Positions 9,946 to 21,251 are shown, numbered from the stretch's first letter. The stretch is DNA of 64,000 bases from Rhodobacteraceae bacterium DSL-40 (GCA_003258405.1 QKPN01000008.1:124001-188000); one strand, 5' to 3'. Notes: generated from the sequence alone by a model not told the origin. Numbers and translations are program-made.

Positions 9946-9953
9946 GCCGCAGT

Positions 9954-10574
9954 TCAGCCCGGCTCGGCGATGCGGCAGGACATGCCTTCGTCGGGCGGCC
10001 AGTCCACTGTCGCCTCGTTGCCCTTCATCCAGATCCAGCGCCCGAACGAGCATTCGTAGCGCGCGCCCGAGGCTGTACGGGTCTGGTAGGCCGCATCGAT
10101 GGTGTCGCCGCGCTCGAAACGCGCGCTCGGAAGCTCGGTCTCGTAGAAATAGGTCACGAGCTCGTTGGCCGGATTGCCGTCGCACTGCCAGGTCGCGACG
10201 CCGACGGGGTCCTCGAGCATGTAGAGTGCGACGAGCTCGCCCTCCCGCATGAGATAGGCCGTCTCGACGCACTCCCGCGGATCCTCCGCCTTCCAGCAAT
10301 CGTCCCGGCCCTTTATCCAGCCGTGCTGGGTGGCGCGGAGCGACCGTTCGGCCGAAGCCGCATCGGCAAACCCCGCCGTTGCAGTGAGTGCGGCGGCGTA
10401 GCGTTCCGCCACGCGCCGGTCGAGGGCCGCGAGCGCCGGATCGCTGCAGACAAGTTCTTCGGCGGAGCTCTCGGCGCGGGCGCAATTGAAGGAAGGTCCG
10501 TCCTGCGCGGCAGCAGCCGTGGCGATCAGGGCAAGCCCGGCAGCGGCCCCGAGGGGTCTCATCCACTTTGGCAT
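9954..10574 (-). CDS. secreted LprI (DUF1311)-MliC-like fusion, putative lysozyme inhibitor
   Basis: A 206-residue secreted protein with two small domains. A signal peptide (LGAAAGLALIATAAAAQ, residues 8-24) is followed by an LprI/DUF1311 domain (about 27-115; FNCARAESSAEELVCSDPAL, with conserved Cys near 29, 41, 94 and 102). The C-terminal part (about 125-206) resembles MliC/PliC inhibitors of C-type lysozyme: WQCDG, then ELVTYFYE, SGARYEC and IWMKGNEATVDW, where MliC carries its lysozyme-binding Ser and Lys. Both families are associated with lysozyme inhibition, so a periplasmic or surface role against host or predator lysozymes is likely. The ATG at 10574 follows GGAGGAAA. The MliC similarity is by motif only and weaker than the LprI part. 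Confidence 0.75.
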   Translation of the reverse strand: MPKWMRPLGAAAGLALIATAAAAQDGPSFNCARAESSAEELVCSDPALAALDRRVAERYAAALTATAGFADAASAERSLRATQHGWIKGRDDCWKAEDPRECVETAYLMREGELVALYMLEDPVGVATWQCDGNPANELVTYFYETELPSARFERGDTIDAAYQTRTASGARYECSFGRWIWMKGNEATVDWPPDEGMSCRIAEPG

Positions 10575-10660
10575 CGCTTTCCTCCTCTCCGGTTCGGACA
10601 TGCCGCCAGTCTCCCACCTCCCCCGCCTGCATGCAATTGCGGCGGGGGCAAAGCGCGGGC

Positions 10661-12486
<1,826 letters not shown>

Positions 12487-12909
12487 ATGACAAAGGAATC
12501 CCAACTAGATGCCGCGGCCAAGGCATTGACACCGAGCTTCGCAGGCGCGGAGCGCATGATGGAGATGACCCAAGTCGCGATGGCCCGGGCGATCGAATCG
12601 CCGCAACGGCTCATCGAGGCCAATCTCGAGGCCGGAGCCGAGATCTTCGCCTTCATGAGCCGCCGCATGCAGGCCCAGGCCGATTTCTGGCAGAAGCTCG
12701 CGAAATGCCACGCTGCGGAAGACGCAATCTGCGTTCAGCGGGAATTCGCGACCGGCCTCACCAAGGACTACACTGCCGAGGCGACGCTGATCGCGGAAAA
12801 GACCGCAGGACTTGCGCAGGAGAACTTCCGCAAGCTCACCGAGCAGATGGAGGATGTCCGCGCCGAAGCCCTTGCGGCCACACCGGTGAAAGTCGCTCAG
12901 GTCGCCTGA
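12487..12909 (+). CDS. phasin family protein
   Basis: A 140-residue, mainly helical protein of the phasin family, which coats polyhydroxyalkanoate granules. It shows the amphipathic pattern of these proteins: MMEMTQVAMARAIESPQRLI, then FMSRRMQAQADFWQKLAKC and REFATGLTKDYTAEA, with no signal peptide or membrane segment. Length and the QADFW..LA segment fit the Phasin_2 type common in alphaproteobacteria. AGGAG is present but about 12 bases before the ATG, a slightly long spacing. It is followed by strong hairpins at 12994-13044, so it is probably monocistronic. Small helical stress proteins can look alike, so the granule role is by family resemblance. Confidence 0.8.
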   Translation: MTKESQLDAAAKALTPSFAGAERMMEMTQVAMARAIESPQRLIEANLEAGAEIFAFMSRRMQAQADFWQKLAKCHAAEDAICVQREFATGLTKDYTAEATLIAEKTAGLAQENFRKLTEQMEDVRAEALAATPVKVAQVA

Positions 12910-12993
12910 CGAGCGACGATCCGTTCCACGCGGCGGTTGCCTGAACCGCCACGCCGCTGGTGTGCGGCATGCCCGCCGCCTCCCGGGCGGCCC

Positions 12994-13044
12994 GGGCATC
13001 ACAGATGCGTGATGCCCTCTCATGCGGCCCGATCCGGGCCGCAT
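12994..13044 (+). terminator. tandem hairpins downstream of phasin gene
   Basis: Two adjacent perfect hairpins. GGGCATCAC (12994-13002) pairs with GTGATGCCC (13009-13017) across a six-base loop. ATGCGGCCCG (13022-13031) pairs with CGGGCCGCAT (13035-13044) across a three-base loop. No clear T-tract follows. Their position after the phasin stop fits transcription termination or mRNA 3'-end protection. The remainder of 12910-13189 shows no gene. Confidence 0.55.
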
Positions 13045-13189
13045 AACCGAGACCGTGTTCCTCGAAGGATCAATCCGCCCTTGAGCATCAACCGCAGGTC
13101 CCCTCTTATGGGGCCGAAGACGGGCACATTCGCCGCGCAGGGTCCGGTGCACTATGTGTCCGCCACGGAAAATGACGAATGGGAGGATC

Positions 13190-15259
13190 ATGGTGAACAA
13201 GGGTCAACGCGTCTCCTCGCCGGAGGCCACCGTCTCGAAACGCTCAACCACCGGAGAAACGTCCCGGACCTCCGAAGCCCTCGCGGTGCTGAACGGGCTT
13301 GCCGCGAGCCGCATCGCCATCGAGGGTGTGAGCATAGAAATCGACGGCGGACGCTTCCCGGCCAAGGCGGTCGCCGGCCGGCCCATGGTGATCGAGGCGG
13401 ACATCTTCTCGGATGGGCACGACGGTATCGATGCCGCCATCCGCGTCCGCCGTGCCGATGGCGGGCCGGTAAGCGAAGCGCCATTGACACGACTGGTGAA
13501 TGATCGCTGGACGGGCACAGTTACGCTACCTGAGAATGCCTTCTACGAGATCACCATCGTCGCCTGGCGCGATCTCTTCGGCACCTGGCAGCACGACGTC
13601 GGCAAGAAGCATGGCGCGGGCCAGGACATTTCGCTCGAGCTGATCGAGGCGCGCCACCTGATCGAGGCGGCGGTTGCGCCCGAGCACGATGCGGCGCCCG
13701 AGGACAAGGCCGTGCTCGCGGCCCTGCTGCGGCAGGACGAGGCCGGGCACGGGATCGGCGAGCGGCTGGCCGCCTTCACCTCGAAGGCGATCGCGGCGAC
13801 GATGAAGCGCGCCGCACCGCGCACCAACCTCACGGAATACAAACCCCTCATGGTCTTCGCTGACCGCGAGGCGGCGGCCTTCAGCGCCTGGTACGAGCTC
13901 TTCCCGCGCTCGCAATCGGGCGACACGCGCCGCCACGGCACCTTCGATGACGTGATCGAGAAACTGCCCTACATCCGCGATCTCGGCTTCGATGTGCTCT
14001 ATTTCCCGCCGATCCACCCGATCGGCAAGACCAACCGCAAGGGCCGGAACAACACGCTGACACCAGGGCCGGACGATCCCGGCAGCCCCTATGCCATCGG
14101 TGGGCCCGAAGGCGGGCACGACGCAATCCATCCAGAGCTCGGAGATTTCGACAGCTTCAAGAGGCTCGTCGATACCGCCCGCGACTTCGGTCTTGAGATC
14201 GCCCTCGATTTCGCGATCCAGTGCTCGCCCGATCATCCGTGGATCAAGGAGCATCCCGAGTGGTTCGACTGGCGGCCCGACGGCACGATCAAGTTTGCCG
14301 AGAACCCGCCGAAAAAATACGAGGACATCGTCAATGTCCATTTCTACCGCGGCGCGCTGCCGAGCCTCTGGTATGCGCTGCGCGACATCGTGCTGTTCTG
14401 GATCGATCAGGGGGTGAAGATCTTCCGGGTCGACAACCCCCACACCAAGCCCTTCCCGTTCTGGGAGTGGATGATCGGCGAGGTTCGCGCCCGGCATCCC
14501 GACGCGATCTTCCTCGCCGAAGCCTTCACCCGGCCCAAGGTGATGAAGCGGCTCGCAAAGGTGGGCTTCAGCCAGAGCTATTCGTATTTCACCTGGCGCA
14601 ACGGCCGGGAGGAGCTTGAGGAGTATCTCACCGAGCTCACGCAGGAGGAGTGCCGCGAATACATGCGGCCGAACTTCTTCGTGAACACGCCCGATATCAA
14701 CCCGGTGCCGCTCCAGACCAGCGGCAGGCCTGGGTTCCGCTCGCGGCTGGTGCTCGCCGCGAGCCTCGGGGGAAACTACGGGCTCTACAACGGCTTCGAG
14801 ATCTGCGACGGCACGCCGGTACCGGGCAAGGAGGAATATCTCAACTCGGAGAAATACGAGATCCGCGCCTGGGACATGAACCGGCCCGGCCATATTAAGG
14901 ACGATATCCGGCTGATGAACCATCTGCGCCAGCATCATCCGGGGATGCGGGATTTCCTCAATCTCGCCTTCTACCGGACAACGAGCGACAAGGTGCTTTC
15001 CTACGGCAAGTTCACGCCGGACCGCAGCGACTTCCTGCTCTTCCACGTCAATCTCGATCCCCAAGAAACCCAGTTCTTCGAATTCGACGTCCCGCTCTGG
15101 GAATTCGGCCTGCCGGACGATGCCTCCATCGAGGTGCGCGACGCGGTGCATGGCAACAGCTTCACCTGGCACGGCAAGCTGCAGCTGCTCGAACTAGAGC
15201 CGCATAGCCGCCCCTACACGATCTGGCAGCTCTACGCGCCCGGCAGCCGGCAGGAGTAA
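13190..15259 (+). CDS. glgE: alpha-1,4-glucan:maltose-1-phosphate maltosyltransferase
   Basis: A 689-residue GH13 enzyme of the GlgE type, which extends alpha-1,4-glucans with maltosyl units from maltose-1-phosphate. An N-terminal beta domain (about residues 40-150) precedes the TIM barrel. The nucleophile Asp is in IFRVDNPHTKPFPFWEW near residue 418 and the acid/base Glu in FLAEAFTRPKVMKRLAKVGF near 447; both contexts are diagnostic for GlgE against other GH13 enzymes. GGGAGG lies just before two in-frame candidates, ATG 13190 and GTG 13193; the GTG has the better spacing. The treS-maltokinase gene follows after seven bases, so the two form an operon that converts trehalose/maltose to maltose-1-phosphate and then glucan. 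No branching enzyme gene follows, unlike many GlgE loci. Confidence 0.93.
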   Translation: MVNKGQRVSSPEATVSKRSTTGETSRTSEALAVLNGLAASRIAIEGVSIEIDGGRFPAKAVAGRPMVIEADIFSDGHDGIDAAIRVRRADGGPVSEAPLTRLVNDRWTGTVTLPENAFYEITIVAWRDLFGTWQHDVGKKHGAGQDISLELIEARHLIEAAVAPEHDAAPEDKAVLAALLRQDEAGHGIGERLAAFTSKAIAATMKRAAPRTNLTEYKPLMVFADREAAAFSAWYELFPRSQSGDTRRHGTFDDVIEKLPYIRDLGFDVLYFPPIHPIGKTNRKGRNNTLTPGPDDPGSPYAIGGPEGGHDAIHPELGDFDSFKRLVDTARDFGLEIALDFAIQCSPDHPWIKEHPEWFDWRPDGTIKFAENPPKKYEDIVNVHFYRGALPSLWYALRDIVLFWIDQGVKIFRVDNPHTKPFPFWEWMIGEVRARHPDAIFLAEAFTRPKVMKRLAKVGFSQSYSYFTWRNGREELEEYLTELTQEECREYMRPNFFVNTPDINPVPLQTSGRPGFRSRLVLAASLGGNYGLYNGFEICDGTPVPGKEEYLNSEKYEIRAWDMNRPGHIKDDIRLMNHLRQHHPGMRDFLNLAFYRTTSDKVLSYGKFTPDRSDFLLFHVNLDPQETQFFEFDVPLWEFGLPDDASIEVRDAVHGNSFTWHGKLQLLELEPHSRPYTIWQLYAPGSRQE

Positions 15260-15266
15260 CCGCAGA

Positions 15267-18200
15267 ATGACATCCGAAACCGCAAGCAGCACCGCCGGAA
15301 TCGACCGCAGCCAGCCCGACTGGTACCGCGATGCCATCATCTACCAGATGCACATCAAGGCGTTCATGGATTCCAACAACGATGGGATCGGCGATTTTGC
15401 CGGTCTCATGCAGCGCCTCGACTATGTGCAGGAGCTCGGCGTCACCGCGATCTGGCTGCTGCCCTTCTACCCCTCACCCTTGCGCGACGATGGCTACGAC
15501 ATCGCGGACTACCGTGCGATCAATCCGAGCTACGGCACCATGGAGGATTTCCGCGCCTTCATCGACGAGGCCCACCGGCGCGGCCTGCGCGTGATCACCG
15601 AGCTCGTCATCAATCACACCTCCGACCAGCATCCGTGGTTTCAGGCCGCGCGCAAGGCGCCGCCCGGAAGCCCCGAGCGCGACATGTATGTCTGGTCGGA
15701 CACCGACGAGAAATACCCGGAGACGCGGATCATCTTCCTCGACACCGAGAAGTCGAACTGGACCTGGGATCCGGTGGCGGGCGCCTATTTCTGGCATCGG
15801 TTCTATTCCCACCAGCCCGACCTCAACTTCGACAATCCCCGCGTGCTCCAGGAGGTGCTGGAAGTCATGCGCATGTGGCTCGACATGGGCGTCGACGGTC
15901 TCCGGCTCGACGCGATCCCCTATCTCGTCGAGCGCGAGGGCACCAACAACGAGAACCTCCCCGAGACCCACGAGGTGCTGAAGGCGATCCGCGCCGATCT
16001 CGACAAGCACTATCCGGACCGGATGCTGCTCGCTGAAGCGAACCAGTGGCCCGAGGACACGCGGCCCTATTTCGGCGATGGCGACGAATGCCACATGGGC
16101 TTTCATTTCCCGCTCATGCCGCGGATGTACATGGCGCTGGCACAGGCCGATCGACACCCGATCACCGACATCATCCGCCAGACGCCCGAGATCCCCGAGG
16201 GCTGCCAGTGGGGGATCTTCCTCAGGAACCATGACGAGCTGACGCTCGAGATGGTGACGGAGGACGAGCGCGATTACCTCTGGAAGACCTATGCCGAGGA
16301 TGCCCGGGCGCGCATCAATCTCGGCATCCGCCGCCGGCTCGCACCGCTCATGCGCAACGACCGGCGCAAGATCGAGCTGATGAACTCGATGCTGATGACC
16401 ATGCCCGGCACGCCCATCGTCTATTACGGTGACGAGATCGGCATGGGCGACAACTACTACCTCGGCGACCGCGACGGCGTGCGCACACCGATGCAGTGGT
16501 CGCCCGACCGCAACGCGGGCTTCAGCCGCGCCACTCCGCAACAACTCTACCTGCCCACGATCCTCGATCCGGTCTATGGCTACGAGGCCGTGAACGTGGA
16601 GGCGCAGGCCTCCGAGCCCTCTTCGCTGCTCAACTGGGTGCGGCGGATGATCATGGTGCGCAAGCAGCACCCCGCACTCGGGCGCGGACTCATGACCCTG
16701 CTCTATCCGCGCAACCGCAAGATTCTCGCCTATCTGCGGGAATTCAATGGCGACACCATACTTTGCGTCGCCAATCTCGCGGATTCGGCGCAAGCCGTGG
16801 AGCTGGATCTCGCGCGCTTCCGCGGCCTCGTGCCGGTGGAGCTCACCGGGCGCTCGGCCTTCCCTCCGGTGGGAGACCTGCCCTACATGCTGACGCTGCC
16901 GGGCTATGGCTTCTACTGGTTCCTGCTCGCAGCAGAGGAGCAGGCGCCTGCCTGGCACGAAACCATGCCCGAAATCATGCCCGACTTCATCACGCTCACC
17001 TCCCGCGACGGCCGCATCGAAACCGCGATCACCGGGCGCGAGCGCATCCAGCTCGAGCAGGATGCACTGCCGCAGTTCCTGCCGCTGCAGCGCTGGTTTG
17101 CGGACAAGGACGTGGCGATCGAGGCGGTGAAGCTCGTGCCGCTCGGCGAGCTGGTGGCGGGCGCCTTCTCGCTCGTTGCCATCGACGTGACGCTTTCCGG
17201 CGAGGTGCATCGCTACTTCCTGCCGATTTCAGCCCGCTGGGGCGACGACAATCTCCATCCCGGCGCACCGAAGCTCTCCTACACGCTTGCCAAGATCCGG
17301 CGCGGCCCGAATGTCGGCGCGCTGGTGGACGGAGCATATGACGAGCGCCTGGCGGCACAGTTCATCGCCGAGATGCAGCAGAACCACGAGCACCAGGGGC
17401 CGGCGGGCACCGTGCGCTACAATTCGACCGAGGCATTCCGCGCCATCGAGGAGGTGGGTGAGCCGCGGCCGCTCGGGGTCGAGCAGAGCAACGTGTCGAT
17501 CTCGTTTGCCGACACGGTGATCCTGAAGATCTACCGCCGCCTGCGGGCTGGCGAGCAGCCGGATGTGGAGATTGCACGCTTCCTCACCGAAGAGGCGGGC
17601 TTCACCAACACGCCGGCCTATTACGGCTCAATCGAGCTTGTCGACAGCGAGCCGACGACGCTTGCCGCGGCCTTCGCCTTCTATCCCAACCAGGGCGATG
17701 CCTGGGCCGCCGTCACCGAGGCGCTGGCGCGCGATCTCGCCAGCAGCGAGATGCGCTCGGCCTCCGTCGACCCGCCCTTCGAACCCGAGTCCTTTCGTCT
17801 GCCGCTCGGAATCGGGGCGCTGCTCGGCCAGCGCACGGCTGAGCTGCACAAGGCGCTCGCGATCCCGACGGAGAACCCCGCCTTCGCGGTGGAGCCCATC
17901 GATCAGGCGCGTCTGGCCCGTTGGGCGGATGAAGTGGCCGCCGATGCGGATGCCGTGCTCGAAAAACTCGCGGCCGCGCAGAGCAGTCTGACCGAGGATG
18001 TTGCGAGCGATGTCGCGCGGCTTCTCGCGGCACGCGGCAAGATCGAGGAACGCATCGCCTCTGTGGCGCGCATGGCTCCCTCCGGCGGCTGCTCGCGCAT
18101 CCATGGTGATTATCACCTCGGACAGGTGCTGATCGCACAGGCCGATCTCGCGATCATCGACTTCGAGGGCGAGCCCGGCAGGAGCCTCGCGGAACGGCGG

Positions 18201-18548
18201 GCGAAGTCCTCTCCGCTGCGCGATGTGGCCGGGATGCTACGCTCCTTCGACTATGCCGCCTCCATGGCTCTCGAGAAACATCTCTCTTCCTTCGATGCCG
18301 ACACCGCGGAGGCGGAGGCACAGGTGCGCGCCTGGCGGGACAAGACGACGGAGGACTTCCTCGCCGCCTACCGCACGCATGTGGCGGGTGCCGCTTCCAT
18401 CCCCCAGGATCCGGCGCTCGAGGCCGCGCTGCTCGACCTCTTCCTGCTGCAGAAAGGGCTTTACGAGATCGCCTACGAGTTCGGAAACCGGCCGGCTTGG
18501 CTGCATATCCCGCTCACGGGCGTTCTGGCGCTCGTCGAGGAACAGTAG
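15267..18548 (+). CDS. treS: trehalose synthase-maltokinase fusion (TreS-Mak)
   Basis: A 1093-residue bifunctional protein. Residues 1-550 are a GH13 trehalose synthase (maltose alpha-D-glucosyltransferase) that interconverts trehalose and maltose. Visible are WYRDAIIYQMHIKAF at the start, nucleophile Asp in GLRLDAIPYLVEREGT near 213, acid/base Glu in MLLAEANQWPED near 255 and FLRNHDEL near 321. Residues from about 590 to the end are a maltokinase (Pep2/Mak) with the kinase-like HGDYHLGQVLI near 946 and IIDFEGEPGRSLAERR near 963. The fusion makes maltose-1-phosphate for the GlgE just upstream. Such fusions are known in several bacterial groups. The start codon lies ten bases after AGGAG inside the glgE end. 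Confidence 0.94.
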   Translation: MTSETASSTAGIDRSQPDWYRDAIIYQMHIKAFMDSNNDGIGDFAGLMQRLDYVQELGVTAIWLLPFYPSPLRDDGYDIADYRAINPSYGTMEDFRAFIDEAHRRGLRVITELVINHTSDQHPWFQAARKAPPGSPERDMYVWSDTDEKYPETRIIFLDTEKSNWTWDPVAGAYFWHRFYSHQPDLNFDNPRVLQEVLEVMRMWLDMGVDGLRLDAIPYLVEREGTNNENLPETHEVLKAIRADLDKHYPDRMLLAEANQWPEDTRPYFGDGDECHMGFHFPLMPRMYMALAQADRHPITDIIRQTPEIPEGCQWGIFLRNHDELTLEMVTEDERDYLWKTYAEDARARINLGIRRRLAPLMRNDRRKIELMNSMLMTMPGTPIVYYGDEIGMGDNYYLGDRDGVRTPMQWSPDRNAGFSRATPQQLYLPTILDPVYGYEAVNVEAQASEPSSLLNWVRRMIMVRKQHPALGRGLMTLLYPRNRKILAYLREFNGDTILCVANLADSAQAVELDLARFRGLVPVELTGRSAFPPVGDLPYMLTLPGYGFYWFLLAAEEQAPAWHETMPEIMPDFITLTSRDGRIETAITGRERIQLEQDALPQFLPLQRWFADKDVAIEAVKLVPLGELVAGAFSLVAIDVTLSGEVHRYFLPISARWGDDNLHPGAPKLSYTLAKIRRGPNVGALVDGAYDERLAAQFIAEMQQNHEHQGPAGTVRYNSTEAFRAIEEVGEPRPLGVEQSNVSISFADTVILKIYRRLRAGEQPDVEIARFLTEEAGFTNTPAYYGSIELVDSEPTTLAAAFAFYPNQGDAWAAVTEALARDLASSEMRSASVDPPFEPESFRLPLGIGALLGQRTAELHKALAIPTENPAFAVEPIDQARLARWADEVAADADAVLEKLAAAQSSLTEDVASDVARLLAARGKIEERIASVARMAPSGGCSRIHGDYHLGQVLIAQADLAIIDFEGEPGRSLAERRAKSSPLRDVAGMLRSFDYAASMALEKHLSSFDADTAEAEAQVRAWRDKTTEDFLAAYRTHVAGAASIPQDPALEAALLDLFLLQKGLYEIAYEFGNRPAWLHIPLTGVLALVEEQ

Positions 18549-18556
18549 GACCACCA

Positions 18557-18582
18557 GCCCCGCTGCATTAGTGCGGCGGGGC
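18557..18582. terminator. bidirectional hairpin between treS and the PaiB-like gene
   Basis: GCCCCGCTGCA (18557-18567) pairs with TGCGGCGGGGC (18572-18582) across the loop TTAG; ten of eleven positions are Watson-Crick pairs. It lies between two convergent genes, where a shared terminator is expected. The T-tract is short on the plus side. Confidence 0.65.
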
Positions 18583-18588
18583 CGGATT

Positions 18589-19209
18589 TCACTCCGGGAT
18601 CAGGTTCGCGACGCTCCGGTCCGTTTCGGAACCGCTTTCGGCGAGACCGCGGCTCACGCCGCTGCGGTCCGCGGCATTGCGGTTCTGGCTCATCTTGCTC
18701 TTCGCGACCATCCGGGTGAGCGTCATCCGCAGGCCGACGATGCCGCGGAGCTGGGCGGCAACGAACCGCTCGGGCGCGTCCGCCACCTCCCACGGCTCGG
18801 CGCGCCCGGCCTCGCGCCGCCGTGTGAGGCGCGAGACGACGTCGTGAAGCCGCGCGGGATCATCGAAGAACGCGATCTCCCCCCAGGCATGGATCGCGAC
18901 ATAGTTCCAGGTGGGCACGACCTTTCCGGTCTCACGCTTGGTTTCGTACCAGCTCGGGGTGACGTAGGCATCCGGTCCCATGAAGATGGCCATCCCCTCC
19001 CGTGCATCGGTCTTTTGCTGCGGATTGGCCCGGGCGAGATGACCGTAGAGCGTTCCATGCGGCCCCTCGCTCTCATCGAGGAAAAGCGGCAGCGGCGTCG
19101 CCATCAGGCCCTCGGTGCCCGCAGTCACAAAGCTCGCGAGCGGGAACGAGGCGAGGGCGGCGCGGATTTCGGCGGGATCTTCGAGGCGGAAGGCGGGAGG
19201 AACATACAT
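18589..19209 (-). CDS. PaiB-like FMN-binding negative transcriptional regulator
   Basis: A 206-residue protein of the PaiB/FMN-binding split-barrel family. The start MYVPPAFR, the flavin-binding-like PTWNYVAIHAWGEI near residue 110 and the C-terminal MVAKSKMSQNRN (family SQN motif) near 170 are typical. PaiB of Bacillus was described as a repressor of sporulation and protease genes; the split-barrel fold suggests flavin or heme binding, and the regulatory role in Proteobacteria is untested. The ATG at 19209 follows GGAG. It faces treS and is separated from it by a hairpin terminator. No functional link with the trehalose genes is evident. Confidence 0.85.
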   Translation of the reverse strand: MYVPPAFRLEDPAEIRAALASFPLASFVTAGTEGLMATPLPLFLDESEGPHGTLYGHLARANPQQKTDAREGMAIFMGPDAYVTPSWYETKRETGKVVPTWNYVAIHAWGEIAFFDDPARLHDVVSRLTRRREAGRAEPWEVADAPERFVAAQLRGIVGLRMTLTRMVAKSKMSQNRNAADRSGVSRGLAESGSETDRSVANLIPE

Positions 19210-19325
19210 GGGCGCGGTCTCCGGGTGTCCGGCCCGGTATCGTGCGAAAACCGCCGCGAGGAAAGCCTTGGCGGTGGCGGAGCGCGGAGGCGGGGGTCAG
19301 CACTCCCCTGCCCCCTTTTCCTAGC

Positions 19326-21251
19326 TCAGCGCGGATTGCGCTTTGCCGCCCGTGTGAGCTTGAGGCCGCGAGCCGCCTCGGCATTGCCCGAACGCGCAGC
19401 TGCCTCGAAGACCTTCTCGGCGAGATGGTAGCGGCGCAGATTGTAGAGCGAGTAGCCGCGCAGGACCATGAGGTCGACCTGCTCCGGTGCGACGCTGGCC
19501 CGGTGATCGAGGATCTCGAGCGTCTCGCGGTAGCGGCCTCGGTTGTAGGCGGCCGTGGCCCGCTCGGAGAGGATCGAGGACATGAGTTCCTCGGATCGCC
19601 CCTCGCTCTGGGTCGCCCGCGTGGCCGCCGCCGCCGCCTGATCGACAAGTCCCGCGCGCAGGTAGGCAAGGCTCTGACCGTAGGCTGCATCGGAGCGGGT
19701 CTTGGCCGAGGAACTGCCGAGGGCGACGCCGAAGGCCGCGGCGGCATCCATCGCGCGGTTGGCATCGAGCAGACACCAGCCGCGGGCCAGTGCGCTGCCG
19801 GCAGAAAGGCTTGCGGGATTGACGTAGCGCGTGCAGTCGGTGACGCGCGCAGCGCCGCCGCCGCCACCGGAGCCGCCTCTTGCGGGAACGCCAAGCGCGG
19901 CGATGCGCTCCGACTTGCCCGACCAGTCGGACTTGAGTGCCTTGAGACCTGCGGAATCGCCGAGCGCCACACGCGTGAGGCCGAGCCCGTAAGCGGCATC
20001 CTCGTCGCCCGCATTCCAGCCGAGCGCGGTCACAAACCACTGTTCCGCTGTCTTCTCCTGCTTGAAGGCCCGCGCATACCAGCCGAGCTGGCGGGCGGTG
20101 GCGGCATCCTGCGCCTTCAGAACCGCAGGCACCATGCGCTGGAGCACCGCCTCATCGAGCACGGCCGGCGGGTCGCCCGCGAGCAGATTGGCCGATGCTG
20201 CGAGATAAACCGAACGCGCGGCATCGGAATCGTCGCGCCAGGGCGCCATGGTCGCTTCAGCGGAGGCGAATTGGCCCTCCGCGATCTGGGTGAGGGCGAG
20301 CCCCTGCGCCCCCACGGCGGTATCCTCGACGCCGTGTGCTTTCTCGAACCACGTCGAGGCTTCCGAAATCTGCTCGCGCTGGAGGTGATACCAGCCGAGG
20401 AGGAGCGCATCGTGCACATCTCCCTTGGTCTCGAAGAGCGCTGCGACGCGGGTGAGATCGGCGGGCTCGACCGAGAGCTTTGCATCGGCATTGCCTTCGG
20501 CAACCGCGCGGCGTGCGAGTTCGTCGCGGATGCTGTCGAACTCACCGCGGCCGTCGGTCTGTGTATGCTCGAGGCTGAGGAGATCGACCATCATCGGCCG
20601 GCGAAGCTCGTTCATCGCCTTCTGCATGGTCGCGAGCCGCTCGTCCGGGTTCTCGCAGTTCTCGAGCACGTAGCTGTAGGCGTCCTTCGCCCGTTCGCCC
20701 TTGCCGGTCTCGGCAAAGGCCTCTGCCACGCGCCAGAGCACATCGGTGTCGGCACAAGTGAGAAGCTCCGGGTTCTCGGTCGCGACGCGCACGACGGTGC
20801 CGTATTGCTTGAGATCGGAGGCATTGACGAGCCGCGTGCGGGTTTCGCCTGCGGCAAGCTGGTTGAGCAGATCCTCGGGCGGGGTCCAATCGGGATCCTC
20901 GGCCTGGGTCTTCGCGATCGCGTCGCGCACCTCCGCATAGCGGCCTTCGGCGAAGAGCCGCCACATCGCTTCGATCCGCGGATCGCCGCCGGGCGGCAAC
21001 GCAAGGGGATCGGCGGGGGGTCTCCAGCCGGGGTAGAGCGCCTTGAGGCGTTCGATCTCGGCATTGAGGCGGCGCATGTCGCCCTGGCGGGCAAAATAGC
21101 GGAGGGCCGACTCATCGACATTGATGGTCTCCTGCGCCTCGGCGACCTTGCCGGCCCCATCCATCTGCTCGGCAGCAGCGGGCAGAGGAAGCGCGAGCAG
21201 GAGGGCGAGGGCCAGGGCTCGATCCCGCGCGAATCCGGCAGTCAGAGGCAT
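19326..21251 (-). CDS. TPR-repeat periplasmic protein of the cellulose operon
   Basis: A 641-residue secreted protein: signal peptide (ALALALLLALPLPAAAEQ, residues 12-29) then tetratricopeptide-like helical repeats through most of its length. A Gly-rich linker (GGSGGGGGAAR) near residue 435 splits the repeats into two blocks. It is the last gene of the leftward cellulose operon and overlaps bcsZ by ten bases. The position and TPR content match the N-terminal part of BcsC, which guides cellulose through the periplasm, but no outer-membrane beta-barrel domain is present and the chain ends in basic helical sequence. It is therefore probably a periplasmic scaffold that works with a separate or unknown exit pore. 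AAAGGAG precedes the ATG. Confidence 0.8.
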   Translation of the reverse strand: MPLTAGFARDRALALALLLALPLPAAAEQMDGAGKVAEAQETINVDESALRYFARQGDMRRLNAEIERLKALYPGWRPPADPLALPPGGDPRIEAMWRLFAEGRYAEVRDAIAKTQAEDPDWTPPEDLLNQLAAGETRTRLVNASDLKQYGTVVRVATENPELLTCADTDVLWRVAEAFAETGKGERAKDAYSYVLENCENPDERLATMQKAMNELRRPMMVDLLSLEHTQTDGRGEFDSIRDELARRAVAEGNADAKLSVEPADLTRVAALFETKGDVHDALLLGWYHLQREQISEASTWFEKAHGVEDTAVGAQGLALTQIAEGQFASAEATMAPWRDDSDAARSVYLAASANLLAGDPPAVLDEAVLQRMVPAVLKAQDAATARQLGWYARAFKQEKTAEQWFVTALGWNAGDEDAAYGLGLTRVALGDSAGLKALKSDWSGKSERIAALGVPARGGSGGGGGAARVTDCTRYVNPASLSAGSALARGWCLLDANRAMDAAAAFGVALGSSSAKTRSDAAYGQSLAYLRAGLVDQAAAAATRATQSEGRSEELMSSILSERATAAYNRGRYRETLEILDHRASVAPEQVDLMVLRGYSLYNLRRYHLAEKVFEAAARSGNAEAARGLKLTRAAKRNPR

